Of a stretch of 52,959 nt of DNA, positions 40,882 through 49,988 are shown piece after piece. Source of the DNA: an uncultured bacterium (GTDB lineage Bacteria > Verrucomicrobiota > Kiritimatiellia > RFP12 > UBA1067); NCBI GenBank assembly GCA_902780865.1, contig CACZHC010000014.1:1-52959 (forward strand). The letters run 5' to 3'. A program made the position numbers and the translations under genes. Numbering within the stretch: position 1 is the first letter of the stretch; each line of letters begins with the position of its first letter. Under the pieces are notes generated by a model. The model saw only the letters and a program-made list of their open reading frames with translations, did not search any database and was not told where the DNA came from.

Positions 40882-43800
40882 ATGTGGAATTGTGAAAATG
40901 GTGCCAATAGCCAATACCCAATGTTGCCAATTGGGAATTGGAAATTGGTATTGGCAACACTGGCAATACTGGCAACACTTACACCGGTGTTTGCGGACGG
41001 GCCGGCGGACACTCAGCTCTCGCTCGGCGAGGTAGGGCTACCGACGTGGATGCAGTCGTATGGAGGCAACGAATTCGTGCAGCCGACGGCGGCCTACCCG
41101 ATTTCGGCCGCGCACGCCCCGGTCGAGCCCGAGGATAAGGTGACGGCAACTTCCACAAAGGACACGCAGGTCACATGGACGCTCGCCGCTTGGACGGCGG
41201 GGCGTACGCTTTCGGAACAGAAGCCGGACGCGAAGGTCGGCGATTTCTGCCAGGACATCCCCGATGAGGACACCATCGACTGGCAGCGGACCATCGAGGC
41301 GAACGCCGACAAGATCGCGGCCGGCACCCTGCTCTTCGACAGCGGGGCGAAGGATCCCCTTGAACGGCTGCTGTTCACCGCGAGCGGCGCAGTGACGGTG
41401 AATTGGATCAAGAAGGACGGGTCGCCGGAGGCGCGGACGTACAAGATCGGCTCTACGGCTTCGTCGCGTCCGTACAGGATCTTTGCGACGCGCGCGGACG
41501 AGGCGAACTCGGCTGCGTTCATCGACCTTTCGGGGAAGTTCGTGAGGTTCTTCGGAAGCAGCACCTTGCTTTCAAGCGAGTGGGAAGTGAAGGCGGGGGG
41601 CATCTCGAACATCGTGTACGGACTCGACTACAATCCGTCGGTGTCAAAGATGCTGACGTTCCGCTATACGGTTGACGAGAGTACCGGAACGGTGCGCTGC
41701 CCGCAGGGACAGTTCGTGCTCGCGTACTACGACACGGAGACGAAGGACCATATGGTCGCGCACATTGTCGTCGAGGTGTGTCCGCCGGCCGTCAACACGA
41801 TGTACGCCGAGGTCGGCGATTCGCTGCAGCCGGCCGGCGGCGGGTACAATACCGCGAACCTCTACGCCGTTGTCGTCGCCGGCAATACGCGCGAGCCCAG
41901 CGACCCGTATTCGCCGTACCTCGAACAGTACGCGGCCGAGGATGGCGAGGAGGTCACCGATCCGGACCACGGCAAGATATTCGCCGTTGCGCCGACCGAC
42001 GTGACCACCAGCCCGGACGGCATCGCCATGCCCTGGAAGTCCGACGTCTACTGGCAGACCGCCGACCCGATGAAGACGAAGTGGACCTTCGAGCACGACT
42101 GGTATCTCGTCAGCTGGCCGCAGGAGCCGATACGGGTCGTGGTCGCGCCGTCTGACGCGACGCCCGGGTGCCCGTTCCTGGTGCCCTCCAACTATCTGGT
42201 TTCGACCATGTTCAAGATGCCGGCGAACGTCTCGGCATCCGTGAACGAAACTACCGGCGAGGTCACGCTCCGCGGCGGAAACGGCGGCAGAATACTCATC
42301 CGCCTTGCGAACACCAGCGGCACCGGCTGCCCGTGGTACATGCCGGTGGAGATGACGGACTACCGGGAGAATTCGGTGGCGACGCCGTGGGACATCGACT
42401 GGCCTGTCGGCATCGAGATTACGCCGCGCCTCGGAATCGAGGCCGGGCCGAAGGCGCGGGCGATGTCCGAGCGCGTGGACGACAAGCTCCCGGGCTTCAT
42501 CTACGAGCCGGAGTCGCCGGGCCGCAACTGGAACCCGCGCCTCTACCACCGACCGGCGGGATCAGCCGCGTTCGCCGGTGCCTTTGACGGGATTGACATG
42601 TCCGTCACGGAATCGGATACCGACCCCTACGCCGATCTTGAGTCTTCGATCTACGCCGTGAACGCGGACGCCGGAAAGATCCAGGTGTGGTGGCGCGCGA
42701 ACTTCCAGGACAAGCGGATGCCAACCCCCGTCACATACCCTGCGCTCGTGCAGAACTACCGCGCGAGCTGGGAGACGACGATGGCCGAAGGCCTTTTGCC
42801 CGAGGTCGCCCTCTCGTCCGGGTTTGGGTCGGCAGACCCGGCGATGATGGCATGCAGCGGGCGTTCGCTGCTGCTCTCGGAGACGAACTCGACCGCTTCG
42901 GTGAACCTCGCCGGTGCTCGGGTGGACGCGGCGGCCGAGTCCGTCAGCACGAGCTTCTCGATCTACGTGCCGACGGACGAGCCGGTGACGCCGGGGCGTC
43001 TCGCCAGGCTGACCTTCGGAGACCGGGGGGCAGCCGCCGCTGCCACCGTGGATGCGTGGCTCGAACGCAATGGCGAGGACGGCTGGCAGGTGGCGCTCAC
43101 GACCAGCGAGACGAACCTGGCCGTGTCCGTCGTGGCGGGCCAGTGGAACTCCGTCTCAGTCAATGTCCCCGACGCGGCAAAGGGGCACGGCATCACCGCG
43201 TCCTACGGGGCGGCGGAGGGCGCGAGCGGCGCGGCGGCGACATACGTTGCGCTCGACGACCTCGCGCTCAGGTATGGCGATTCGGATGCGGACAGTGACG
43301 CGATCTACTCCTTCAGCTTCACCGATGACGATCTCGCGACACTCGGCACAAACGGAAACATCCGCACCGCGCTTGACGCCAACGGCAACACGCTGCGCTG
43401 CGTCGACTGCGCGACGCTCGGCGCGGGCGCGTCCAAGCCGTTTGCGCTCAAGCTCGCGACGGAAGGCGGCGTGGCGCCGGAAATCTACTACAATAACGAG
43501 CAGGGCACGGTCGGCTTCAACCCGAACGAGGAGCATGCGTTCCTTGAGGCGAACGGGAGCGAATACGTGGCCTGGGCTCTCAGGAACGACCTCAACCAGT
43601 ATGGGCTCTCAAAGCCGGTCATGATGGTGATGTACCCGCGCAACGGCAAGGGCGCCATGCAGGCCTACCGCGTTGTCACCATCAATACCGCGTATCCAGC
43701 GCTCAAGCGGTCGGTGATCGTCGGCAACCCGATGCTGCCGCCGGGCCCGATCGGCAAGGTGCCGGGGTGGGGCACGGTAAACGACATCGCCGTCACACCG

Positions 43801-46800
43801 ATGGGGGGCGATGACGTGTCCGTTGTGTACATCGACCGCAAGAACCAGATGTGGGCGCGGCGCAATGGCATGGCCTATGCCGCCTACTCCTATCCGCTGC
43901 AGCCGGGTTTCTACTGTCCCTCTTTAGGCGACGGCCAGCTGCCAGCGGAAACCATCGTAGGCTGGATGAACTGCACGAAAATCCCCGCGCCGACGGTCAC
44001 GGATCTCAAGGACGGTTTCAAGTCGATGCCGTGGACATGGCTGGCGCAGTGGCCAGACCCCGATTCGGTGCCGACGATGCGCGTCGGACAGGTGCTGACG
44101 GTTGCGGAAAAAGGGCTTCCGGAGGTCTGGAACGCTGCCTCGATGGCGGTCACCTACCCGGCGCCGTCCAAGAGCCTTGAGACGGTGGTCGAACTTATTG
44201 ATCCGACCGTCGTGCAGTCTTCCGAGGAGGAGCTGCCCATAAACTCGAACTTCGCCGATGAGTACGGGTTTGAGCTCGGCCCGTCCGGCACGACGACCCT
44301 GCGCAAGGGCAAGTACTACTTCACGGGGCTGCCGCCGTCCATCAGCGACCGCTTCTACATCGACGCGAACGCCGATCCGATGTTCCGCGTATGCCTCGTC
44401 GGACGCCGCGTCGTCAAGGAGTCGGGCGGCTCGTATCTGCAGCTCAACGTGCTGACGGACGCCGAACGCGAGGCGCTGAAGGCGATCTGCACCCTCGACG
44501 CGTCGGAGGACGTCCACAAGACGTACTGGGACAAGGCCGTAGATGCCCTCGCGAGAGACGAGGTTGTCCCTTCGACCCGAACCGGCACGGTGCTCGGCAC
44601 CAAGGACTACACCATCCGCAAGACATACGTATTCCCCTCGCAGAAGGCACTCGACGCCTGGACGAACAAGCTGAACACCGTCAACTTCACCGTCTCCAAG
44701 GTCAATATCGAAGCCGGAATTGACTTCCAGCTCGTCACGGGGCCCATACCGGAGGTTGCCGGCGCCGAGTACCTGTACGCCACGTGCGCATGGGACATCG
44801 CGTCCGCCGAATGGAAGTCGAACTTGTCCAAGACGAATCTGGCGGCGAAATGGGAGAGTGACGGACTCAGGGAGTACACTGGCCTCGAATGGAATGCCGA
44901 GAGCAAGAGCCGTTCGCTCCGCTACCTGGAGGTGGAGATGGCGTTCGCCTCCACCGTCACCGCGCTTCTGCCCACCACGATCTATCTGCCGCGTGACCAC
45001 TATGCGCTCGTCGCGAATGGCGCGGGCGCGGGCTGGGTCACGCTCATCGAAAACGACAATCCCGACGCGACGCAGGTCAAGCCGGGCCTGCCGGTCTCGA
45101 TGAAGGTGCTGCGCGTCCTTCCCGAACTCTATGTGGACGGCATCACGGTCTTGAAGGATCCGCTCAACAAGCTCTCCGAGCAGCTCACGCTGCAGTACCG
45201 CACGCCTCTCGGCAGCGCCACCGGCAACTTCGAGTTCGAGTGGCGCCGCGCGACGCCCGCCACCGACGGCACCCTCTCGACGGAAAACTACGAACTGCCG
45301 CCGTGGGAGTTCTACCGCGCCGATTCCGGTCTCTACTCGATCCTCCTTGGCGCGAAGGGCGCGAGGCCCGACGAGTACGTCAACACCTACTACACGCTCC
45401 GCTACCGCGCTAAGGAAGGCACTCTCCCTGCCCTCACCGTCGGCACCGGCTGGAGCGAATGGGCGCCAGAGCAGCTTGCGGAAGGGTGGCTGCAGCGCGT
45501 CCTGAACGAAGTCACGCCGTTCGCCCAGCGCGTGGAGGACTTCTACGAGAAGAAGGCTGATTCCTGGGTCTCGATGCTCGAGGAGATCGGCCGTCCCTAC
45601 CAGGGCGACGTCGCGCTCAACGACGACAACCTCACGGATGTCGGCCTGCTGGAGCTGTACCAGACGCTCTTCAACCGCGCGGAAATGGTCCTGCAGGCCT
45701 CCGGCTCGCCGAGCGTGGACCTCTCGAAGCAGCTGCTCCTCGCGCAGACGCGCATGGGCGAGTTCTACACGCTCCTCGGCGCGGAGGCGTATTCCGACGC
45801 GAAGAACCCGCTCGTCGCGCAGCGGACCCTCGACGACATGGAGGAGAGCACGCTCAACCTGCCGAGCTCGGTGTTCTGCTTCGCGAACCAGGTTCCGACG
45901 CTTCTCGACGAGGAGCTCGCGCTGCTGCGCGGCCGTTCGGCCTCCACGGCCTACCCGCGCATGACCGAGGCGCCTTGCTACAACCGACTCGCATGGAACC
46001 TCACGAGAGGCCTCACCGAGGGCGAGCCGGCCTACGTGGCGAACTACGGCATCCGCGCGCGCGACGGCGTTCTCGACGTCAATTGCGCGGCGGCGCAGTA
46101 TCCGCAGGGTCACGGCGACGCCTGGGGCCACTACCTCTCCGTGCTGACGGGCTACTACCGCCTGTTGAGGAATCCGCTCTTCGACTGGACTGCCGCTATG
46201 GGCGAGATGCTCATGGACCAGAAGCTCACGAACGTCGACTACCAGGACGAGGAGAAGTTCGCCGACGCCGTCGCCAAGCTCGCCCGCACGGGACTTGACG
46301 CGATGGACCTGACCGTCCGCAAGCAGTACCGCGACAACGACGGCGTAGCCGGCGGATACCGCGACAGCAACACAGACCAGGCCTTCGGCTACGGCGAGTG
46401 GGCGACGCGCACCGGTCTTGCCGCCGCGTACGGCTGGATGACCGCCAACGCGCTGCTGCCGACCAACGACGCGCCGTACCAGGCCTTCACGGACAAGGGC
46501 ATCATGAAGATCGACCGCACGACGGCCGCGCAGTTGCCCGTCATCTGCGAGACCGTCCGTTCGCTTGAGAACCGTCTGGTCGCCACGGAGGCCGGGCTCA
46601 ATCCGCTCGGGCTTTCCGACAACGCGGTTCCGTTCGACATCGACCCAGACCGGCTCGAAGAGAAGGATTCACACTTCGAGCAGATCCTTGAGCGCGCGGA
46701 AAAGGCGCTCGAAAACTGCAAGGCCGCGCTTGACTACGCCAACATATACGGCAGCAGGCTCGTCCAGCTTTCCAAGGAGGAGGGCGACCTCATCAGCGAG

Positions 46801-49032
46801 ATCACCGAGCAGGAGCTCTCCTACAACAGTCAGCTGATCGCCATCTACGGTACCCCGTTCTCCGGCGATATCGGGCCGGGCGGCACCTATCCCCAGGGCT
46901 ACGAAGGTCCGGATCTCTACAACTACAACTACATGGACCTGTCGCCATACGGACTCGACGAGCTCGTCACCGAGTTCACCAACTCGTGGACGCTCCAGTG
47001 GGGCAACGCCACCGGCTTCAGCGACCTGAAGATACAGAAGGACGCCAAGGGCAACCTCTCTCTGCAGGGAATAGACCTGGGCGTGAACATCAGCGACCTG
47101 ACCGGAGACATCGATTCCGACATCCTCGCCCTCGCAACGCCCTATCTGCCGGACAAGCTTCGCAAGCTTCTTGTTGGCGACGGCAAGCAAGAGGTTGCGC
47201 TCGAATACTCCCTTAGCTACACCGTCAACGAGGGCGGCATTCGCATCAAGCCGGAGCTCATCACCGGCGTGCGTGCCACCGAAGGCAGCATCCAGGCAGC
47301 CTACCGCGAATACCTGGTTGCCTACAAGGAAGTGCAGAACGCGATTTTCGGGGTCCAGATCAAGAAGATGCTGTTGGAAGAGGCCTGGAGGTTGCTCAAG
47401 ATCGCCATTGGCAAGGGGGTCCCCCAGATGATCTTAAAGGACCTCGTGTCAGAGCTTATTCTGGGAACCGTGAGCACTTATCTTGACTCGAAGATCGACG
47501 AGGAGAAGGAGATTTTCGACCAGATGTATAAAATAAACGCCCTGAAGTCGGCGGCCATTTCAGGAGTGAATGGCGCCGGAACCACCGTTGTCATCGACCC
47601 GCGGTCGGTGACCGACGCCACACAGCTGGGGCCGCTCGTGTCAGCGCTCGTCACGCAAAAGGGCCAAATCGTGACGGCGATCGAAGCCAAGGGCAGTACC
47701 GAGAAAGCCCAGACCGCCTTTAACGTCATCAACCTGCTCTACGGCCTTGCCAATGGCCTCTACGACACGATCACTGGACTGCGCGACAAGCTTCTGGAGG
47801 CCGCTGTTGAATATGATGTCGCCGTGCTTGAGGTGGGTGAGAAGTTCGGGGCGCTGGCGAACGCAGAGGCCGCCTACCGTGCCGAGGTGTACAAAGGCGA
47901 CCTGCTCCAGGAGGAGCGCGCCGCCTGGCGTAAGAGGATCGCGAGTAAGGCGACGACGAGGCGCTACCTCGACATGTACAACCGTGTCGAGCGCAACGCT
48001 GCCCTCGCCAAGTACTCCACGGCGTTCGACACCGCGCAGCGCTACGTCTGGGAGCTCGCGAAGGTCTACGACTACGAGACGGGCCTGCTTTCCTCCGATC
48101 CGCAGAGCGGCAAGAAGTTCCTCGCCGAGATCATCGCCACCCGCTCGCTCGGCGAGGAGGGCGTCACCGTCGACTCCGCGGCCACCGATGGCGGCCTCTA
48201 CGACATAGTGCACCGCATGAAGGAGAACTGGAACGTCCTCAAGGGCCGCTACGGCATCAACAACCCGGATAAGCCCGAGAAGTGGTTTTCGCTCCGCTAC
48301 GAGCGCTTCCGCATCCGGCCCGACGCCGCCGGCGACGACGCGTGGAGGCGCGAACTTATGAAGTACTGGGTGGACGACCTCCGCTCCAACTCCGACTTCG
48401 TACGCCACTGCCAGCCGCTCGCGAGCGAGGCGGTCGTCGTGAAGGAGCCTGGCCTCATAATCCCGTTCTCGACCTCGATCAACAACGCAGAGAACTTCTT
48501 CGGCAAGACCCTACAGGGCGGCGAGTCGCAGTTCTCCTCCGCAGACTACGCGACCAAGATCGCGGCTGTTGGCGTGGACTTCGTCGGCTATGACGACCTG
48601 ACGACGCAGACAGCCGCCGGACTTGCCGTCGAGCCGAACGTCTATCTCGTGCCGGTCGGCTACGACTATATGCGGGCCCCCGCCGGGAACGAGCGCAAGC
48701 TCGTCAAGTGGAACGTCGTTGACCAGGTCCTGCCGCTCCCTTACAAGATCGGCTCCTCCCAGCTCGACGACGACTTCTGGATCTCGTCCTTCTCGGGCCT
48801 CGGCGGCACGAGCGACTCCGTTGCGACGATCCGCCGCCATTCGACGTTGCGCGTCGGCGATGACTTCAATTCCACGCGTCTTGTCGGGCGCAGCGTCTGG
48901 AACGACCACTGGATTCTCGTCATACCCGCCTCGGCCCTGGGCGCAGACCGCGAGAGGGCGCTCGAGACGTTCATTAACGGCGTTGACGACATCAAGATCG
49001 GCATCAAGGCCTACTCGCGGCAGGGGAACTGA
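40882..49032 (+). CDS. Giant exported protein (2716 aa), uncharacterised PVC-type family
   Basis: Start at the ATG behind GGAGG. The signal peptide (about residues 14-35) is repeat-encoded. The N-terminal 1300 residues are beta-rich: a LamG-like sandwich near 680-800 (RLTFGDRG to YVALDDLALRYGD), then a conserved block at N880-PNEEHAF with YVAWALRNDLNQ and KPVMMVMYPRNG, which I recall from other giant proteins of Verrucomicrobiota and Planctomycetota. Further Trp/Gly-rich repeats follow. From about 1520 the protein becomes helical (AEMVLQASGSP, LARTGLDAMDLTV), with a coiled coil near 1925-1985 and more near 2130-2400. The C-terminus is a beta domain ending IGIKAYSRQGN, loosely like the tails of Tc-toxin A components. 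No catalytic motif was found. It is the main product of this operon. Confidence 0.78.
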   Translation: MWNCENGANSQYPMLPIGNWKLVLATLAILATLTPVFADGPADTQLSLGEVGLPTWMQSYGGNEFVQPTAAYPISAAHAPVEPEDKVTATSTKDTQVTWTLAAWTAGRTLSEQKPDAKVGDFCQDIPDEDTIDWQRTIEANADKIAAGTLLFDSGAKDPLERLLFTASGAVTVNWIKKDGSPEARTYKIGSTASSRPYRIFATRADEANSAAFIDLSGKFVRFFGSSTLLSSEWEVKAGGISNIVYGLDYNPSVSKMLTFRYTVDESTGTVRCPQGQFVLAYYDTETKDHMVAHIVVEVCPPAVNTMYAEVGDSLQPAGGGYNTANLYAVVVAGNTREPSDPYSPYLEQYAAEDGEEVTDPDHGKIFAVAPTDVTTSPDGIAMPWKSDVYWQTADPMKTKWTFEHDWYLVSWPQEPIRVVVAPSDATPGCPFLVPSNYLVSTMFKMPANVSASVNETTGEVTLRGGNGGRILIRLANTSGTGCPWYMPVEMTDYRENSVATPWDIDWPVGIEITPRLGIEAGPKARAMSERVDDKLPGFIYEPESPGRNWNPRLYHRPAGSAAFAGAFDGIDMSVTESDTDPYADLESSIYAVNADAGKIQVWWRANFQDKRMPTPVTYPALVQNYRASWETTMAEGLLPEVALSSGFGSADPAMMACSGRSLLLSETNSTASVNLAGARVDAAAESVSTSFSIYVPTDEPVTPGRLARLTFGDRGAAAAATVDAWLERNGEDGWQVALTTSETNLAVSVVAGQWNSVSVNVPDAAKGHGITASYGAAEGASGAAATYVALDDLALRYGDSDADSDAIYSFSFTDDDLATLGTNGNIRTALDANGNTLRCVDCATLGAGASKPFALKLATEGGVAPEIYYNNEQGTVGFNPNEEHAFLEANGSEYVAWALRNDLNQYGLSKPVMMVMYPRNGKGAMQAYRVVTINTAYPALKRSVIVGNPMLPPGPIGKVPGWGTVNDIAVTPMGGDDVSVVYIDRKNQMWARRNGMAYAAYSYPLQPGFYCPSLGDGQLPAETIVGWMNCTKIPAPTVTDLKDGFKSMPWTWLAQWPDPDSVPTMRVGQVLTVAEKGLPEVWNAASMAVTYPAPSKSLETVVELIDPTVVQSSEEELPINSNFADEYGFELGPSGTTTLRKGKYYFTGLPPSISDRFYIDANADPMFRVCLVGRRVVKESGGSYLQLNVLTDAEREALKAICTLDASEDVHKTYWDKAVDALARDEVVPSTRTGTVLGTKDYTIRKTYVFPSQKALDAWTNKLNTVNFTVSKVNIEAGIDFQLVTGPIPEVAGAEYLYATCAWDIASAEWKSNLSKTNLAAKWESDGLREYTGLEWNAESKSRSLRYLEVEMAFASTVTALLPTTIYLPRDHYALVANGAGAGWVTLIENDNPDATQVKPGLPVSMKVLRVLPELYVDGITVLKDPLNKLSEQLTLQYRTPLGSATGNFEFEWRRATPATDGTLSTENYELPPWEFYRADSGLYSILLGAKGARPDEYVNTYYTLRYRAKEGTLPALTVGTGWSEWAPEQLAEGWLQRVLNEVTPFAQRVEDFYEKKADSWVSMLEEIGRPYQGDVALNDDNLTDVGLLELYQTLFNRAEMVLQASGSPSVDLSKQLLLAQTRMGEFYTLLGAEAYSDAKNPLVAQRTLDDMEESTLNLPSSVFCFANQVPTLLDEELALLRGRSASTAYPRMTEAPCYNRLAWNLTRGLTEGEPAYVANYGIRARDGVLDVNCAAAQYPQGHGDAWGHYLSVLTGYYRLLRNPLFDWTAAMGEMLMDQKLTNVDYQDEEKFADAVAKLARTGLDAMDLTVRKQYRDNDGVAGGYRDSNTDQAFGYGEWATRTGLAAAYGWMTANALLPTNDAPYQAFTDKGIMKIDRTTAAQLPVICETVRSLENRLVATEAGLNPLGLSDNAVPFDIDPDRLEEKDSHFEQILERAEKALENCKAALDYANIYGSRLVQLSKEEGDLISEITEQELSYNSQLIAIYGTPFSGDIGPGGTYPQGYEGPDLYNYNYMDLSPYGLDELVTEFTNSWTLQWGNATGFSDLKIQKDAKGNLSLQGIDLGVNISDLTGDIDSDILALATPYLPDKLRKLLVGDGKQEVALEYSLSYTVNEGGIRIKPELITGVRATEGSIQAAYREYLVAYKEVQNAIFGVQIKKMLLEEAWRLLKIAIGKGVPQMILKDLVSELILGTVSTYLDSKIDEEKEIFDQMYKINALKSAAISGVNGAGTTVVIDPRSVTDATQLGPLVSALVTQKGQIVTAIEAKGSTEKAQTAFNVINLLYGLANGLYDTITGLRDKLLEAAVEYDVAVLEVGEKFGALANAEAAYRAEVYKGDLLQEERAAWRKRIASKATTRRYLDMYNRVERNAALAKYSTAFDTAQRYVWELAKVYDYETGLLSSDPQSGKKFLAEIIATRSLGEEGVTVDSAATDGGLYDIVHRMKENWNVLKGRYGINNPDKPEKWFSLRYERFRIRPDAAGDDAWRRELMKYWVDDLRSNSDFVRHCQPLASEAVVVKEPGLIIPFSTSINNAENFFGKTLQGGESQFSSADYATKIAAVGVDFVGYDDLTTQTAAGLAVEPNVYLVPVGYDYMRAPAGNERKLVKWNVVDQVLPLPYKIGSSQLDDDFWISSFSGLGGTSDSVATIRRHSTLRVGDDFNSTRLVGRSVWNDHWILVIPASALGADRERALETFINGVDDIKIGIKAYSRQGN
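40903..40979 (+). repeat. CCAATA heptads, inverted repeat and 9-bp repeat in the giant gene's signal region
   Basis: GCCAATA, GCCAATA and CCCAATG heptads (40903-40923) run into GTTGCCAAT (40923-40931), whose inverted copy ATTGGCAAC is at 40950-40958. Three 9-bp units follow, GGCAACACT, GGCAATACT, GGCAACACT (40953-40979), giving the peptide period L-A-T/L-A-I/L-A-T. All of it is translated as the signal peptide. Confidence 0.85.
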
Positions 49033-49033
49033 G

Positions 49034-49064
49034 GGTGAAAGGTTGAAAGTTGAAGAGTTGAAAC
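49034..49064 (+). repeat. TTGAAAG-type repeat after the giant gene
   Basis: GGTGAAAG, GTTGAAAG, TTGAAGAG and TTGAAAC follow the stop codon at 49032 directly and run into the next gene, providing its probable start codon and first residues. Confidence 0.75.
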
Positions 49065-49648
49065 TCCGCCGACTGCAGCGCGTCTCGCGTCGCGCGGCAA
49101 TTTTGTCAGTCTCGTTCCTTTCCATTGTCGCCGCTTCCGCGTTCGCGGAGGGTGGTTACACCAACCACGCCGGGAACGTGGTCGCGGGGTGGCCTGTCAA
49201 GCTCACGCAGAAGGAGGTCGCCTTGGCCGAGGGCGTTGTCACGAATGACTGTCAACTAACGACTAACGGCTGCAGCCATTCAACTTCTCACTTGTCCGCC
49301 ATAGCTTCAGCGAAGGCGGAACCTTTCAACTTTTCAACTACAAACACCTATCCCCTCTCGATCTTTCCTGAGTCCGAGCAGCGGCGAATTGCCGCCGACT
49401 TCCTCCTTCGCCAAGGCTCCGGCGGACAAGTCGGCCTGCTACGCGTGCCGGTCGCGGTGAAGCGCGCTATCACGGGTGCGGAGAAGGCGATGGCGCGTTC
49501 GCGAAAGCGCGCGGAGAAGGGGCTCTGCACGAAGGAGGAGAGCGACGACTTCTGCGCAAAGTCCGCTGCCGCCCTCAAGAGCTACCTCGACAAGCAGGTC
49601 AAGGAGGGCGTAATCACGCCCGCCGAACGCAAGGCCATCGGCCATTGA
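49043..49648 (+). CDS. Small exported protein built around several repeat elements
   Basis: About 201 aa if it starts at the TTG at 49043; a TTG at 49058 is equally possible and no ATG or GTG gives a signal peptide. The signal peptide is clear (RRAAILSVSFLSIVAASAFA). A mature N-terminal motif (GGYTNHAGNVVAGWPVKLTQ) and a helical, basic C-terminal part (VPVAVKRAITGAEKAMARSRKRAEKG, YLDKQVKEGVITPAERKAIGH) look like real protein. Between them, residues about 70-130 are translated from at least five copies of short repeat families (49253-49430) and read as low-information Ser/Thr-rich sequence plus LLRQGSGGQ. It lies 10 bases after the giant gene and probably belongs with it. Function unknown. Confidence 0.65.
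   Translation: MKVEELKLRRLQRVSRRAAILSVSFLSIVAASAFAEGGYTNHAGNVVAGWPVKLTQKEVALAEGVVTNDCQLTTNGCSHSTSHLSAIASAKAEPFNFSTTNTYPLSIFPESEQRRIAADFLLRQGSGGQVGLLRVPVAVKRAITGAEKAMARSRKRAEKGLCTKEESDDFCAKSAAALKSYLDKQVKEGVITPAERKAIGH
49253..49338 (+). repeat. Cluster of reversed heptads and a hairpin repeat inside the small exported gene
   Basis: CAACTAA and CGACTAA (49253-49266) are reversed TTAGTCG units. TCCGCC..GGCGGA (49295-49320) is a hairpin-like repeat containing TAGCTTCAGCGAA. CCTTTCAA and CTTTTCAA (49322-49337) are reversed TTGAAAG units. All are within the reading frame. Confidence 0.75.
49404..49430 (+). repeat. Second hairpin-like repeat, CTTCGCC..GGCGGACAAG
   Basis: The core CTTCGCCAAGGCTCCGGCGGA (49406-49426 with one base more at the edge) matches the reverse complement of the 49295-49320 element at about 16 of 21 positions, so both are members of one palindromic family in opposite orientation. 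It encodes LRQGSGGQ. Confidence 0.65.
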
Positions 49649-49691
49649 ACGAGACGATGTAACCTTTTGCCAACCATCGGAGTTAAATTTT

Positions 49692-49741
49692 GGGGACAAG
49701 CCCCGCGGAAGGGCTGAAAAATAAGGGTTTCTTGGGTCCCC
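49692..49741 (+). other. Possible structured RNA or regulatory hairpin in the gap before dnaG
   Basis: The 340-base gap 49649-49988 has no convincing gene. GGGGAC (49692-49697) can pair with GTCCCC (49736-49741), enclosing AGCCC (49699-49703) paired with GGGCT (49711-49715). CAGGCGCCTG, a perfect palindrome, follows at 49743-49752. I do not recognise a known RNA family in it. The rest of the gap up to the dnaG promoter shows nothing further. Confidence 0.35.
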
Positions 49742-49970
49742 GCAGGCGCCTGAGGGTATGTTTTGGGCTGGGTCAGTAGGCGAGGCGCAGTTCGTCAAGC
49801 ATACGGGTGATTTTGATGACTGGTCAAAGGCACTTCCAGCGCGGGAGGGCTTTCCAGTAGGCGATGATGTGTGGGCTGCATGGCGCTGTCTGATGCATGA
49901 AGTGTTGCCGGCATGCTTAATTTGGTGGCGACCAGTCCCGTGAGTTGCGACATAAGCGCGGCGCTTGTGG

Positions 49971-49976
49971 TATAAT
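49971..49976 (+). promoter_or_regulatory. -10 box of dnaG; very short leader
   Basis: TATAAT ends 12 bases before the ATG at 49989, so the leader would be about 6 bases with no ribosome site. A TTGCGACA-like stretch (49945-49952) may be the -35, at a rather long spacing of 18-20 bases. Confidence 0.55.
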
Positions 49977-49988
49977 ATACCCTATTCA

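Noticed and set aside
40882..49032. Non-ribosomal peptide synthetase or other modular enzyme in the giant gene
   Set aside because: No carrier, adenylation or condensation motifs; the protein has a signal peptide and beta-rich/coiled-coil content.
49659..49687. Third copy of the effector-island promoter (TGTAACCTT before dnaG)
   Set aside because: Only the GTAACC half is present; no GTATAC block at the right distance, and no effector-like gene follows.
49758..49943. A 61-codon + strand frame in the gap before dnaG
   Set aside because: No proper ribosome site spacing, no recognisable motif, and it runs almost into the dnaG promoter; not supported as a gene.
49649..49988. Known structural RNAs (tmRNA, SRP RNA, RNase P) in the gap before dnaG
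   Set aside because: None of the conserved signature sequences of these RNAs was found on either strand.
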